Source: an uncultured Rhodospirillales bacterium | GTDB lineage: Bacteria > Pseudomonadota > Alphaproteobacteria > Reyranellales > Reyranellaceae | DNA length: 64,000 bases | Direction: 5' to 3' | NCBI GenBank assembly: GCA_902825855.1 | Contig: CADECW010000011.1 | Location: forward strand, 21,588-85,587 | In this document: piece after piece, positions 32,592 to 42,275 of the stretch | Layout of the letters: every line of letters begins with the position of its first letter | Position numbering within the stretch: the stretch's first letter is position 1 | Position numbers and translations under genes: made by a program | Notes under the pieces: generated by a model | Databases searched by the model: none | What the model saw: only the letters and a program-made list of their open reading frames with translations | Told to the model about the DNA's origin: nothing

Positions 32592-33404
32592 TCAAGCAAT
32601 CGGGCGCAGGACATATCCGGAGCCTTCTTCGACGACCTTGCCCATGCCCGGCTTGGCCATGTGCGCGCCCGCCAGCCACGCCTGCGTGTTTGAAACCTCA
32701 CGCAGCAGCCTGAGCCGCGTAGCGCGGGCCGTGGACTGATTATCGTCGTAAGCCCAGGTGAGTTCGGGCCGCGCAAACTGTGCGGCAGGAACGTGGATCA
32801 GGTCGCCGCAAAACAGGATGCGGTCCTCACCCGAGTCGAGAACATAACCCATATGGCCCGGAGCGTGTCCCGGCATGGCAATTGCCGACAGATGATCGGT
32901 CAGCCGTTCTCCGTCCTCGATCGGCACGAGCAAGTGGCGAAAACGCTCCAGGTGCGGTTCGTCGGCAAAATGACAGACGGCATCGTGCGCGATCACGATT
33001 TTGCTCAAGTTCACAAACGCTTCCCGGCCATCGCGCGTTATCAGCCCGTTCAAATGGTCGAGATGCGTATGAGTGAGAGCGACGACACCGATCGACGACG
33101 GATCGATGCCTGCCTCGACCATCGCGCTTTCGAGGTGACCCAGTGTCGGCTCCCACCTTCCTCCTGCGCCGCAATCGATCAGCACTCCGTGGTTTCCCGG
33201 CTGCTCCAACAAAAAGCAATTGACCGACAATCGAACGAGCGACGGCTCCGCCTGCAGGAGCCCCGGTAGTGTGTACTTGCCAAGGCCTGGTCCCTGGCGC
33301 AGGAGGTCTGCGGGCATGTCGACATGGCCGTCGGACAGCGACCAGATCCTCCACGATCCTGATGTGCAGCCCAAGGCGTTCGCACTTTTCGACGTGACGA
33401 TCAT
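32592..33404 (-). CDS. MBL-fold metallo-hydrolase
   Basis: 270 residues. The zinc motif HTHLDH (in VVALTHTHLDHLNG), a later GHAPGHMGYV histidine, the bridging Asp in ILFCGDLIHVP and a C-terminal WLAGAHM histidine give the metallo-beta-lactamase fold. It could act as a lactonase, esterase or glyoxalase-like hydrolase. The base composition of the 5' third is less G+C-rich than its neighbours. The Baeyer-Villiger-type monooxygenase gene lies 48 bp upstream on the same strand, so the lactone made by the monooxygenase could be its substrate, an inference from order only. Confidence 0.85.
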   Translation of the reverse strand: MIVTSKSANALGCTSGSWRIWSLSDGHVDMPADLLRQGPGLGKYTLPGLLQAEPSLVRLSVNCFLLEQPGNHGVLIDCGAGGRWEPTLGHLESAMVEAGIDPSSIGVVALTHTHLDHLNGLITRDGREAFVNLSKIVIAHDAVCHFADEPHLERFRHLLVPIEDGERLTDHLSAIAMPGHAPGHMGYVLDSGEDRILFCGDLIHVPAAQFARPELTWAYDDNQSTARATRLRLLREVSNTQAWLAGAHMAKPGMGKVVEEGSGYVLRPIA

Positions 33405-33452
33405 GCCGCCTCCATCACAGCAGTCGGCCAGGCTCGCCGACGTGACGGTCCT

Positions 33453-34958
33453 CTATTTATAGACGAACGCCCTGTCGTCGAGGTCGATCGCGGGGAACTC
33501 GTTCTTCTCGCGCCAGTAGTCCTGGGTATGCTGCCACTCACGCTTGTCGCCGCGTCTGGGCAGCAGGTGCATGCCGCGCGTCACGTAGCCGGGATTGAAG
33601 TTCTCGGTGTCGATCCAGGGCAACAGCGGCATGTCCTTGTCCTCGGGCCGCAGCGCCACCTCGACGCGGCGCGCCTGCTTGTCCTTCATGTGACCGAGCA
33701 GGCGGCAGACGAAATCGGCGACCAGGTCCGAGCGCAGGGTCCAGCTGGCGCGGAAATAGCCGAACACCCAGGCCATGTTGGGGATGCCGGTGAACATCAT
33801 GCCGCGGTAGGTCACGGTCTGCGAGAAATCGAGCGGCTTGCCGTCGATCTCGAAAGCGATGTCGCCCAGCACGTTGAGATGGAAGCCGGTCGCCGTGACG
33901 ACGACATCGGCCGGCAGCTCCTTGCCGGACTTCAGTTTGATGCCCTTTGCGGTGAAGCGATCGATCTCGTCGGTGACGACCGACGCCTTGCCCTCGCGCA
34001 TGGCGCGGAACAGGTCGCCGTCGGGCACGAAGGCGATGCGCTGGCGCCACGGCCGGTAGGACGGCGTGAAATGCGCGTCGATGTCGAAGTCGGGACCGAG
34101 ATAGGCGCGTACGCCGGCCAGAAGCTCGGCCTTGACCTTCTCGGGCTCTTCGAAGGAGCGGCGGGTGAACTCCGACTGGTCGTGCAGGATGCGGCGGCGC
34201 ACGATCTCGTGGATCCAGGCTTCGTCGACCTCGAGCTTGCGCAACTGATCGGCGAGGTCGTTGGCGTTGCGCGCCGGGATAAAATAGGTCGGCGAGCGCT
34301 GCAGCATCGTGACGTGCGCGCAATCGTCGGCGATGTTGGGCACCAGCGTCGCCGCCGTGGCGCCCGAACCGATGACGATCACCTGCTTGCCCTTGACGTC
34401 GAAGTCCTTGGGCCAGGTCTGGGGATGGACGATGCTGCCCTTGAAGTCGGCGATTCCTTCCCACTCGGGCGTGTAACCCTCGGAGTGACGGTAGTATCCC
34501 TGGCACATCCACAGGAAGCCCGCGGTGATGCGGAAGGGCGCGCCGGTATCGAGGCGCTCGCCTTCGATCGTCCAGCGATTGTCCTCGCCCGACCAGCGCG
34601 CCGAGACGATGTGATGACGATAGCGGATATGGCGCGCGAGGTCGTTCTCCTCGATCACCTCGCCCATGTAGTCCAGTATCTCCTCGGCCGTGGCGATCGG
34701 CTTGCCGGTCCACGGCTTGAAGCGATAGCCGAAGGTGTAGAGGTCGCTGTCGGAACGGATGCCGGGATAGCGATGCGTGATCCATGTCCCGCCGAAGCTC
34801 TCCTGCCCTTCCAACACGACGAAGCTGGTGCCCGTACACTGCTTGACTAGATGGTAAGCGCCGCCCACGCCGGAAATTCCGGCACCGACGATGAGCACAT
34901 CGAAATGCTCGACGGTCTGGGCGGATGAAGACGTGAGCTGGGCAGCGGTATCGGGCAT
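33453..34958 (-). CDS. Flavin-containing (Baeyer-Villiger-type) monooxygenase
   Basis: 501 residues. FAD-binding VGAGISGVGGAYHL lies near residues 24-37. The fingerprint FKGSIVHPQTWP (F-x-G-x-x-x-H-x-x-x-W) and the NADPH-binding VIGSGATAATL are diagnostic for class B flavoprotein monooxygenases. It would convert a ketone to an ester or lactone. The ATG at 34958 follows AGGAAAGAAGG; a start 22 codons earlier has no better support. The downstream metallo-beta-lactamase-fold gene may hydrolyse the lactone. It diverges from the peptidoglycan-binding-like gene. Confidence 0.93.
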   Translation of the reverse strand: MPDTAAQLTSSSAQTVEHFDVLIVGAGISGVGGAYHLVKQCTGTSFVVLEGQESFGGTWITHRYPGIRSDSDLYTFGYRFKPWTGKPIATAEEILDYMGEVIEENDLARHIRYRHHIVSARWSGEDNRWTIEGERLDTGAPFRITAGFLWMCQGYYRHSEGYTPEWEGIADFKGSIVHPQTWPKDFDVKGKQVIVIGSGATAATLVPNIADDCAHVTMLQRSPTYFIPARNANDLADQLRKLEVDEAWIHEIVRRRILHDQSEFTRRSFEEPEKVKAELLAGVRAYLGPDFDIDAHFTPSYRPWRQRIAFVPDGDLFRAMREGKASVVTDEIDRFTAKGIKLKSGKELPADVVVTATGFHLNVLGDIAFEIDGKPLDFSQTVTYRGMMFTGIPNMAWVFGYFRASWTLRSDLVADFVCRLLGHMKDKQARRVEVALRPEDKDMPLLPWIDTENFNPGYVTRGMHLLPRRGDKREWQHTQDYWREKNEFPAIDLDDRAFVYK

Positions 34959-35149
34959 AGGCCTTCTTTCCTGTGTGTCGTCGGAGCTGGCGGCAATATC
35001 GATCGCTTTGCCGGTAGAGATCAACCTGCGGGACCCTATTTCGAGGCGCGAAGGTTATAGCAAACATGCATTCCGAAAGCTGCGCTCCTCACGCTAGGCT
35101 CGACCGAGCGTAAACCCGGGCGGGCCTATGCCGCAGTCGGAGGGTACTG

Positions 35150-36217
35150 ATGGCGTTTCCATTCAAGTCGCAGCATTTCGTGAGTACTGAGGGCGTCACC
35201 AGGCAGAAGCTGAACGACTGCGCAACCAAGGACTCGGCGCATTTCGTCCGAGGCTCGTTCGGCGATCACATTGGCCTCGTTCAGGATGCGCTGGTTCAGC
35301 TCAATCAGCATGCTTTTCTCGACGCGAAGGATGCAGCTTCATTCACCGCCGAAGCTGCAGGGGCTTTTTACGGACCGATTACTGCAAAGGTCGTCGAATC
35401 CTACAAGAACAACCACAAGCCGAAGCCGATCCTCCAGCCATGGCAGAAAACAGCCGATAACGTTGTGGGAAGGCAGACCATATTCTTTCTCGACGACGAC
35501 ATGGCTGCACTCGAAGGCATTCCGCCGGCGCCCGAACCCAAACCAGCCAGAGACATCTTCGTATTCTTCAGCGGCGTGCAGGATGGTCCCAGCGCGGGTG
35601 CCGAACTTGACGACACTGCCGTCGGCCACGGGTTTCTGATGCGGCCGGAAATGCAAGCCATCGCCAAGAAAAGAAATGGCAAGTTCTTGGCCATTGGCGG
35701 TGGCTTGAGACGGGATCAAGAGGAATCCGGTATCGCGCTTGCGCTAAAATTCCTGCGTGACAACATGTCGACCCCACCCGGAAAGCACATAGTGTATGGC
35801 TTCAGTGCAGGAGGCACCAACTCACTGAATCTCGCGCTCAGAATCGACGAGTTCAACAAGAACAAGCCGAAGGACGCCGCGAAGCTTCGAATCGACAAGT
35901 TGGTGACGGTCGATGCTTCTACCAAGAACGACTCGACGGTAAGGAAGACAACCGTCGTCGGCGGATGTGTCCGCCGATGTGCCAATTTCTTCCAGCAGGA
36001 AATCCGGCCGCAATCGGACGGCGTGGGAGGTTCCTTTCTTTCTGCGGGCAAGGACTCCGACGGTGAAAGTCCCAGTATTTCTCCGAACAGGCGCCTTGAC
36101 GACCGAGCTCTGGGACGCCCTCTACCTGGTGCTGCTCACAGAGAGATCGAAAGGGTCACGCTCAGCGAATGTAAGTCCCAAATCGAACTGGAGTTCCCCG
36201 CACCCGCCGCACCCTGA
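35150..36217 (+). CDS. Peptidoglycan-binding-like / alpha-beta hydrolase-like protein
   Basis: 355 residues. Residues about 35-120 resemble a peptidoglycan-binding repeat (GDHIGLVQDALVQL, FYGPITAKVVESYKNNH, NVVGRQTIFFLDDDMAAL). A hydrolase-like half follows, with a glycine-rich FSGVQDGPS and the nucleophile-elbow-like YGFSAGGTNSL (about 224-234). No signal peptide is seen. The last 60 or so residues (after VGGSFLSAG) do not look like either domain, and a neighbouring frame stays open to 36329, so the C-terminus may be altered. Composition is clearly more A/T-rich than neighbours. A peptidoglycan-targeted lipase or secreted effector is possible; function unknown. Confidence 0.6.
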   Translation: MAFPFKSQHFVSTEGVTRQKLNDCATKDSAHFVRGSFGDHIGLVQDALVQLNQHAFLDAKDAASFTAEAAGAFYGPITAKVVESYKNNHKPKPILQPWQKTADNVVGRQTIFFLDDDMAALEGIPPAPEPKPARDIFVFFSGVQDGPSAGAELDDTAVGHGFLMRPEMQAIAKKRNGKFLAIGGGLRRDQEESGIALALKFLRDNMSTPPGKHIVYGFSAGGTNSLNLALRIDEFNKNKPKDAAKLRIDKLVTVDASTKNDSTVRKTTVVGGCVRRCANFFQQEIRPQSDGVGGSFLSAGKDSDGESPSISPNRRLDDRALGRPLPGAAHREIERVTLSECKSQIELEFPAPAAP

Positions 36218-36316
36218 GATTTCTTTGCTGCACTTCGACACAAAGAAGCGCAGCGGGACCTGGAGAGGCCGGGTGACCGCTACCAATGACCGGGCGCACC
36301 TGTTACCAAGCGGCGC

Positions 36317-36529
36317 ATGCAGTATCTGACCATCCTCGTGAGCGTGCTTGTAGGCCTTGGGTATGGCGCGTCGGCTGTCGGTGCGGCGGCTTGGGTCATC
36401 GACCTCGCAGTCCCGAACGTTCACGCCGTCGACTGGCTTCTATACAACGGCTGGGGCCACCTGGTCCTGGTCATTGCCGGCGCGGTGTGGGTCGCGCGCC
36501 TGATCTGGGTCGGACAGCTTGTGCGCTGA
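36317..36529 (+). CDS. Small membrane protein, two transmembrane helices
   Basis: 70 residues with two hydrophobic stretches (LTILVSVLVGLGYGASAVGAAAWVIDLAV and GHLVLVIAGAVWVARLIWV). No clear Shine-Dalgarno sits upstream of the ATG. It follows the peptidoglycan-binding-like gene by about 100 bp and converges on the thiamine-diphosphate enzyme gene. I recognise no family; an immunity-like or accessory membrane partner is only a guess from proximity. Confidence 0.55.
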   Translation: MQYLTILVSVLVGLGYGASAVGAAAWVIDLAVPNVHAVDWLLYNGWGHLVLVIAGAVWVARLIWVGQLVR

Positions 36530-36571
36530 GGCGCGGCACGGGCGAACCCAGGCGTACCCATCGAGGTCCTT

Positions 36572-38305
36572 CTAGATTTTCGTGACCTTTGCATGCAGCA
36601 CGGCCGAGCGGCCAGAGCGCACCGCCTCGAGGCAGCGCGCGACCGCACGATCGACGCCCGCAGGCTCGGACAGGAACTCCCCGTGTGCGCCGGCGGCTTC
36701 GGCGATCTTGCCGAAGTCCATGTCGATGCCGAACCCGGCGCCATAGTCGTCGGCGGCCTTGGCCTCTCCGGCCGGATAGACGCGCAACGTCGCCTCCTTC
36801 ACTGCCCCCCAGCCCGAATTGTCGAGCACGACCATGAAGATCGGCAGGCGGTAGTTCCGTGACACCGCCAGCACGGATTGCGGATTGGAGAAGTAGAAGG
36901 TGCCATCGCCCATGATCGGCATGATGACGCGATCGGGCATGGCGAGTTTCAGGCCGAGCGCCACGCTGCCGGAGAAGCCCAGTCCCGCGCCGGCCAGGCC
37001 GACCAGGGTGCCCGGCTCGGTCCGCGGCATCTGCGCCAGCACCGTCGGAATGTTGCGGATCGCCTCGTTGATCACGACGCCAGACGGGCCGAGCGCCTCG
37101 ACCAGCTTGGCGCAAAGGTGGTGCGGGTTGATCTCGCCCGCGACGCCAGGCTCGGCGGCGAGCCTGGCCGCCTGTTCGCGGCGCGCCACGCCCTCGGCTG
37201 CTGTCTCCTTCACGCGCGCGGCCGCCCGCGCCTTGAAGCCGGCATCTGCGCGCGCCTTCAGCACGGCGAGAAGATCGGCATAGAAGCGGCAACTGTCACC
37301 CTGCAGGCGCAGGTTCGCCGGGAAGGTCCACATCGGGATCGCCCGTTTCTCCGCATCGACATCGACATGCGCCCACCAGGTCGAGGGATTCTCCGGCATG
37401 TCCTTGGGGATCCACGGTACATCGACGTCGACCAGCAGGCCGACATCCGCGTCCGCCAACGCCTTGGTCGGGACGAACCCGCCGTGGCAGACGGAATCGT
37501 GCGGCAGGTTGAGATGAACGGGGCTGAATTCGACGACGCGAATGCCGGCGAACTGTGCCAGCTCGTCGAGCAACGCGACCGCCGCCGGATTGCGGCCCGA
37601 GTAAGCCGTGATCAGGAGCGGCCGCTCGGCCGCCAGCAGCCTGGTGGCGATGGCATCGAGCGACTGACCATCGACAGCGCCGACCGGTGCCGCGCGAAAA
37701 CGCTCCTCGGGATAGGAGCGGATCTGGCCCTCCGACCATAGCTCGGTCAGCGTCTCGCGCGGGAAGGTCATGTAGACCGGTCCCTTGGGATCGCTCATCA
37801 TCACGGTGTGGGCGCGGCGCAGCGCCTCTTTCGCGACCACGCCCGAGGGCAGGTTGTATTCCCACTTGGTGTAGGGCCGCACCAGCGCGGCCTGGTCGAA
37901 CGGCTCCTGGATGAAGTGCACGTAGGTATCGCGCGTCCCCAACAGCTCGCCGCGCGTGGTGTAGGGCGCGCGACCGGCCATCAGCAGAACCGGGATGCGA
38001 GCGCGGCAGATGTTGTGCAGGGCCATCGCTGAATTGGCCGTGCCCGAGTCGACATGGACCATCACGCCCTGGCCGCGGCCGGTGGCGAGGAAGTAGCCCG
38101 CCGCCATGTGCGCCGCCGTGATCTCGTGCGGGCAGATCACGGTCTTGGGCGCCTTGCGGCCATCGCGCTTGAAAGCCGCCATGGCCTCGATGATCGGCGC
38201 GTGGTCGGTGCCGAAGTTGCAGAAGATGTAGTCGCAGCCGATCTCGCTCAGGCCTTCGAGGAAATAGTGGGCGGCCGAGCGGCGGGCCTCGTTGATGCTG
38301 TCCAT
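36572..38305 (-). CDS. Thiamine-diphosphate-dependent enzyme (acetolactate synthase-like)
   Basis: 577 residues in three domains. The catalytic Glu is in VICPHEITAAHMAAGYF (about 60-76). The diphosphate/Mg signature is MGDGTFYFSNPQ followed by VVLDNSGWG (GDG to NN spacing preserved). Such enzymes decarboxylate 2-oxo acids or ligate aldehydes; acetolactate synthase, oxalyl-CoA decarboxylase and benzoylformate decarboxylase share this layout. The ATG follows GAGGAAGCG; a TTG five codons earlier is weaker. It is last in a three-gene operon after EthD and the fourth Bug gene. The substrate is unknown. Confidence 0.9.
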   Translation of the reverse strand: MDSINEARRSAAHYFLEGLSEIGCDYIFCNFGTDHAPIIEAMAAFKRDGRKAPKTVICPHEITAAHMAAGYFLATGRGQGVMVHVDSGTANSAMALHNICRARIPVLLMAGRAPYTTRGELLGTRDTYVHFIQEPFDQAALVRPYTKWEYNLPSGVVAKEALRRAHTVMMSDPKGPVYMTFPRETLTELWSEGQIRSYPEERFRAAPVGAVDGQSLDAIATRLLAAERPLLITAYSGRNPAAVALLDELAQFAGIRVVEFSPVHLNLPHDSVCHGGFVPTKALADADVGLLVDVDVPWIPKDMPENPSTWWAHVDVDAEKRAIPMWTFPANLRLQGDSCRFYADLLAVLKARADAGFKARAAARVKETAAEGVARREQAARLAAEPGVAGEINPHHLCAKLVEALGPSGVVINEAIRNIPTVLAQMPRTEPGTLVGLAGAGLGFSGSVALGLKLAMPDRVIMPIMGDGTFYFSNPQSVLAVSRNYRLPIFMVVLDNSGWGAVKEATLRVYPAGEAKAADDYGAGFGIDMDFGKIAEAAGAHGEFLSEPAGVDRAVARCLEAVRSGRSAVLHAKVTKI

Positions 38306-38362
38306 CGCTTCCTCACTCAAGGGTCGTACGGATGTCGAAGCACTTGATGGTCTCGCCGTCCC

Positions 38363-39322
38363 TCATTCGAGCTTTATGTTGGCAGCGGTCGCCACTGCCT
38401 TCCAGCGTGCGGAGTCGCCTGCGATCAGGACGCGATACTGCTCGGGCGTAGTGCTGCGGGGCTGGACGGCGATCTTTTCCAGCGCCGTGCGCACGTCGGC
38501 TTCAGCCAGGCTCTCGACGCTGGCCTTGTTCAGTCGGGCGACGATGTCCGGCGGCGTGCCAGCCGGCGCCACCAGGCCGGTCCACAGTGAAATCGCCATG
38601 TCGGACACGCCGGCTTCGGCGAGCGTCGGCACGTCGGGGAATACGCGGTCGCGCTGGTCCGCGGTGATGGCGAGCGCGCGCAGCTTGCCGGCACTGAGCA
38701 GGCCGGAGATCGGGCCGGTGTCGGCGATGGTCATCAGCACCTGGCCCGACGCGACGGCCTGCGCCGCATCGCCGCTGCCGCGATAAGGGATGTGCTGGAA
38801 TTTCGATCCGGTGCGCTGGTTGAAGAGCTCCGAGGCGAGCTGGAAGGGCGTCGCGCTCGAGGCGTAGTTGGCCTTGTCGGGATGGGTGCGACCATAGTCG
38901 ATCAGGTCGCGCACCGACTTGATCGGCTGGTCGGCGCCGACCACCAGCAGCAACGGGAACTCGGCGAGCAGGGAGATCGGCGCGAAGTCCTTCTCTGGAG
39001 CGTAGGGCAGCTTCGCATAGACGGCAGGGTTGATCGTCATCGGCCCGCTCGGAGCGACCAGCAGCGTGTAGCCGTCGGGCTGGGCCTTGGCGACCAGTTC
39101 GGCGGCCACGATCGACGCTGCACCGGGCTTGTTGTCGACCACGATGGGCTGACCGAACTTCTCCTGCAGCTTGGCCGCGACGATGCGCGCGATAAGGTCG
39201 TTTCCGCCGCCGGCCGAGTAGCCGACGACGAGCCGGATCGGCTTGGTCGGATAGGTTTGCGCCGTTGCCGACTTTGCAGTCAGCAGCGCTGCAGGGACGC
39301 CGAGGAACAGCCGTCGTCTCAT
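38363..39322 (-). CDS. Bug/TTT-family substrate-binding protein (fourth of four)
   Basis: 319 residues. The signal region MRRRLFLGVPAALLTAKSATAQ is followed by the Bug signature YPTKPIRLVVGYSAGGGNDLI. NKPGAASIVAAEL, PDGYTLL and IPYRGSGDAAQ follow. Its ATG overlaps the EthD stop by four bases (ATGA), giving tight translational coupling. The thiamine-diphosphate enzyme begins 57 bp downstream. It therefore sits between two small-molecule enzymes and may bind their substrate. Confidence 0.93.
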   Translation of the reverse strand: MRRRLFLGVPAALLTAKSATAQTYPTKPIRLVVGYSAGGGNDLIARIVAAKLQEKFGQPIVVDNKPGAASIVAAELVAKAQPDGYTLLVAPSGPMTINPAVYAKLPYAPEKDFAPISLLAEFPLLLVVGADQPIKSVRDLIDYGRTHPDKANYASSATPFQLASELFNQRTGSKFQHIPYRGSGDAAQAVASGQVLMTIADTGPISGLLSAGKLRALAITADQRDRVFPDVPTLAEAGVSDMAISLWTGLVAPAGTPPDIVARLNKASVESLAEADVRTALEKIAVQPRSTTPEQYRVLIAGDSARWKAVATAANIKLE

Positions 39323-39708
39323 GGCGACAACCTGCTCATGTCATCGTAGATCGTCTCTTCGCGGTTGAGCCACAGGGGCGAGTTCGCAAGATCGATGAAC
39401 TTGGCCTCGTCCTCCAGCAGTAGCCGATTGGCCTCTCGCGCCTCGGGATTGCGGCTGGCGGTGCGCCAGGTCTCCTCGCTCTGCCACCACAATTCGGCCA
39501 CGCCGTCATAGGGCTCCGGCGCGCGACGCGCCCGTCGCATGCCGTCGGCCAGGTCGCCCCGCAGCCGGTGAAGCTGCACGTAGCGCGTCATGCCGAGCAC
39601 CGGCTGTAGCGTTCTGACCAGCGGTCCATGCTTGTTCAGCCAGTAGTCCTGGAACTCTTCCAGGCTCAGCGACGGCGATCGCCGAAGACAGAAGGTCAGT
39701 TTCAGCAC
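39319..39708 (-). CDS. EthD-domain protein
   Basis: 129 residues of the dimeric alpha-beta barrel (EthD) family: LKLTFCLRRSPSLSLEEFQDYWLNKHGPLV opens the domain, and AELWWQSEETWRTA and FIDLANSPLWL follow. EthD proteins support or perform small oxidations or ether degradation. The start is GTG, with GAGGGAACGCC upstream. It heads the operon that continues into the fourth Bug gene and the thiamine-diphosphate enzyme. Confidence 0.87.
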   Translation of the reverse strand: MLKLTFCLRRSPSLSLEEFQDYWLNKHGPLVRTLQPVLGMTRYVQLHRLRGDLADGMRRARRAPEPYDGVAELWWQSEETWRTASRNPEAREANRLLLEDEAKFIDLANSPLWLNREETIYDDMSRLSP

Positions 39709-39818
39709 GGCGTTCCCTCGATCCTTCGCCGGATCATGCCACTCCTTGCCGGGAGCACGCCACTCAATGTGGGAGCAGGCCCGAAGGACCGCGCTGGCCT
39801 CATGCTATAAGCCCGCCA

Positions 39819-42275
39819 ATGGACTCCCTTCCCATCGACGAAGCGCTGCCGCGCCTGAAGGACGCGCTCTTGGCGCGCAACGCCGCCGTCCTTGTGGCAC
39901 CTCCCGGCGCCGGCAAGACGACCCGCGTGCCGCTGGCGCTGCTCGACGCACCCTGGCTCGGCGACGGCAAGATCATCATGCAGGAGCCACGGCGGCTGGC
40001 GGCGCGCGCCGCGGCGCGGCGCATGGCGGCGACCCTGGGCCAGCCGGTCGGCGAGACTGTCGGCTATCGCGTGCGGCTCGACACCAAGGTTGGTCCGCGC
40101 ACGCGCATCGAAGTGGTGACCGACGGCCTGTTCCTCAGGATGTTGCAGGACGATCCGTCGCTCGACGGTGTCGGCTGCGTGATCTTCGACGAATTGCACG
40201 AGCGCGGTCTGGAGACCGACCTCTCCTTCGCTCTGGTGCGCGAGGCGCAGACGGCGTTGCGCGACGACCTGCGCCTCGTCGCCATGTCGGCGACGCTCGA
40301 TCCCGGACCGGTATCCGACCGCCTGAACGGCGCGCCGATGATCGATTCCGCCGGCCGCATGTTCCCGGTCGACACACGCTATCTCGAGCGCGAAGCGGCC
40401 GGACGCATCGAGGACAGCGTCGCCTCGACGGTACGCCGTGCGCTCGCCGAAGAAAGCGGCAGCGCGCTGGTCTTCCTGCCCGGCGTCGGCGAGATCCGCC
40501 GCGTCGAGGAGCGCCTGGACCTCGGCCGCAACGTCGATGTGGCGCCGCTCTACGGCGATCTCTCGCCAGCCGATCAGGACCGCGCCATCGCCCCGTCGCC
40601 CGCCGGCCGCCGCAAGGTCGTGCTGGCGACGTCGATCGCCGAAACGAGCCTCACCATCGAGGGCGTGCGTCTCGTCATCGATTCCGGCCTGATGCGCGTG
40701 CCGCGCTTCTCGCCGCGCTCGGGCATGACGCGACTGGATACCGTGCGCGTGAGCCAGGCGTCGGCCGACCAGCGCCGCGGCCGAGCCGGCCGCCTCGAGC
40801 CTGGCGTGTGCTACCGCCTGTGGCCCGAAGAGCAGCAGCGCGGCCTTTTGCCTTACACACCGCCCGAGATCCTCGAGGCCGATCTGGCGCCGCTCGCCCT
40901 GGAGCTCGCGCTGTGGGGCGCCAGCGACACCACCCTGCCCTGGCTGACGCCACCGCCGGCCGCGTCGCTCGCCACGGCGCGCGCCCTGCTCGTCGATCTC
41001 GGAGCGCTCGATCGAGCGGGCGCGATCACGGCGCACGGCCGGGCGATGGCGCGGCTCGGCCAGCATCCGCGTCTGGCCCATCTCGTGCTGAAGGGCCGCG
41101 AGCTTGGACAAGGCAGGATCGCCGCCCTGCTGGCCGCGATCCTGAGCGAGCGCGATTTCCTGCGCCTGCCGCCGGGCCAGCGCGACGTCGATCTACGGCA
41201 TCGCATCGACATCGCGTTGAGCGGCAAGCGCGACGGCAACTTGCGCCTGATCCAGGAACAGGCGCGCCGCCTGATGCCCCGCGGCGGCACCGGCGGCACG
41301 CCCGACGTGTCGATGACGGGCGCATTGCTGGCGCTCGCCTATCCCGACCGCATCGGCCGGCGGCGCCCTGGAACCAATCGCTATCTACTTTCGGGCGGGC
41401 GCGGCGCGGCTCTGCCCGACGGCGATCCGATGGCCAACGTGGAGTTTCTTGTCGTCGCCGATCTCGACGGCGCAGCCCAGGACTCGCGCATCTTCCTCGC
41501 CGCGCCCATCTCCCTCGACGAGATCGAAGAACTGTTCGCCGAACGGATCGTCGACGAGGACGCGCTGCAGTGGAGCGAGCGCGAGGGAGCGGTGCTGGCG
41601 CGCCGCCGGCGGCGGCTGGGCGCGTTGCTGCTCGAGGACAAGCCGCTTGCGAACCCCGACGCCGACAAGCTCAAGGCGGCGATGGTCGCAGGCATCCGCC
41701 AGCTCGGCCTCGGCGCACTGCCGTGGTCGGACGACCTCGCCCGGTGGCGAGAGCGCATCGCCTTCCTGCGAGCGCAGGACAATGGCTGGCCCGACCTGTC
41801 GGACAAGGCGTTGCTCGGCTCGCTCGAAACCTGGCTGGCACCGTCCCTCGACGGCGTGTCGCGGCGCAGCCATCTCGCGCGGGTCGATCTTGCAGCAGCG
41901 CTGAAAGCGCTGGTGCCGTGGGACAAGCAGCGCGAGCTCGACCGTCTGGCGCCGACCCACGTCGAAGCGCCGAGCGGTTCGCGTGTACCGATCGACTACG
42001 GCAATCCGGCGGAGCCAACGCTGTCGGTGCGCCTGCAGGAGATGTTCGGACTTCTGGACACGCCACGCGTCGGCGGCGGCAAGGTGCCGTTGACCATCCA
42101 TCTGTTGTCGCCGGCGCGCCGTCCGGTCCAGGTGACGCGCGACCTCGCGAGCTTCTGGGCCAACGGCTACAAGGCGGTGAAGGCCGAGTTGAAAGGCCGC
42201 TACCCGCGCCATTACTGGCCCGACGATCCGCTGATTGCCGAACCCACGGCGCGGGTCCGGCCGCGGCCGCGTTAG
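39819..42275 (+). CDS. hrpB: ATP-dependent RNA helicase HrpB
   Basis: 818 residues. DEAH-box motifs are APPGAGKTTRVP (Walker A, about 28-39), IFDELHERG (DEAH-type box reads DELH), VAMSATLD and the RGRAGR motif in the second RecA domain (SADQRRGRAGRLEPG). The long C-terminal part is typical of HrpB, a poorly understood bacterial RNA helicase linked to mRNA processing. The start is well placed. Its TAG overlaps the stop codon of the convergent cupin gene. Confidence 0.95.
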   Translation: MDSLPIDEALPRLKDALLARNAAVLVAPPGAGKTTRVPLALLDAPWLGDGKIIMQEPRRLAARAAARRMAATLGQPVGETVGYRVRLDTKVGPRTRIEVVTDGLFLRMLQDDPSLDGVGCVIFDELHERGLETDLSFALVREAQTALRDDLRLVAMSATLDPGPVSDRLNGAPMIDSAGRMFPVDTRYLEREAAGRIEDSVASTVRRALAEESGSALVFLPGVGEIRRVEERLDLGRNVDVAPLYGDLSPADQDRAIAPSPAGRRKVVLATSIAETSLTIEGVRLVIDSGLMRVPRFSPRSGMTRLDTVRVSQASADQRRGRAGRLEPGVCYRLWPEEQQRGLLPYTPPEILEADLAPLALELALWGASDTTLPWLTPPPAASLATARALLVDLGALDRAGAITAHGRAMARLGQHPRLAHLVLKGRELGQGRIAALLAAILSERDFLRLPPGQRDVDLRHRIDIALSGKRDGNLRLIQEQARRLMPRGGTGGTPDVSMTGALLALAYPDRIGRRRPGTNRYLLSGGRGAALPDGDPMANVEFLVVADLDGAAQDSRIFLAAPISLDEIEELFAERIVDEDALQWSEREGAVLARRRRRLGALLLEDKPLANPDADKLKAAMVAGIRQLGLGALPWSDDLARWRERIAFLRAQDNGWPDLSDKALLGSLETWLAPSLDGVSRRSHLARVDLAAALKALVPWDKQRELDRLAPTHVEAPSGSRVPIDYGNPAEPTLSVRLQEMFGLLDTPRVGGGKVPLTIHLLSPARRPVQVTRDLASFWANGYKAVKAELKGRYPRHYWPDDPLIAEPTARVRPRPR

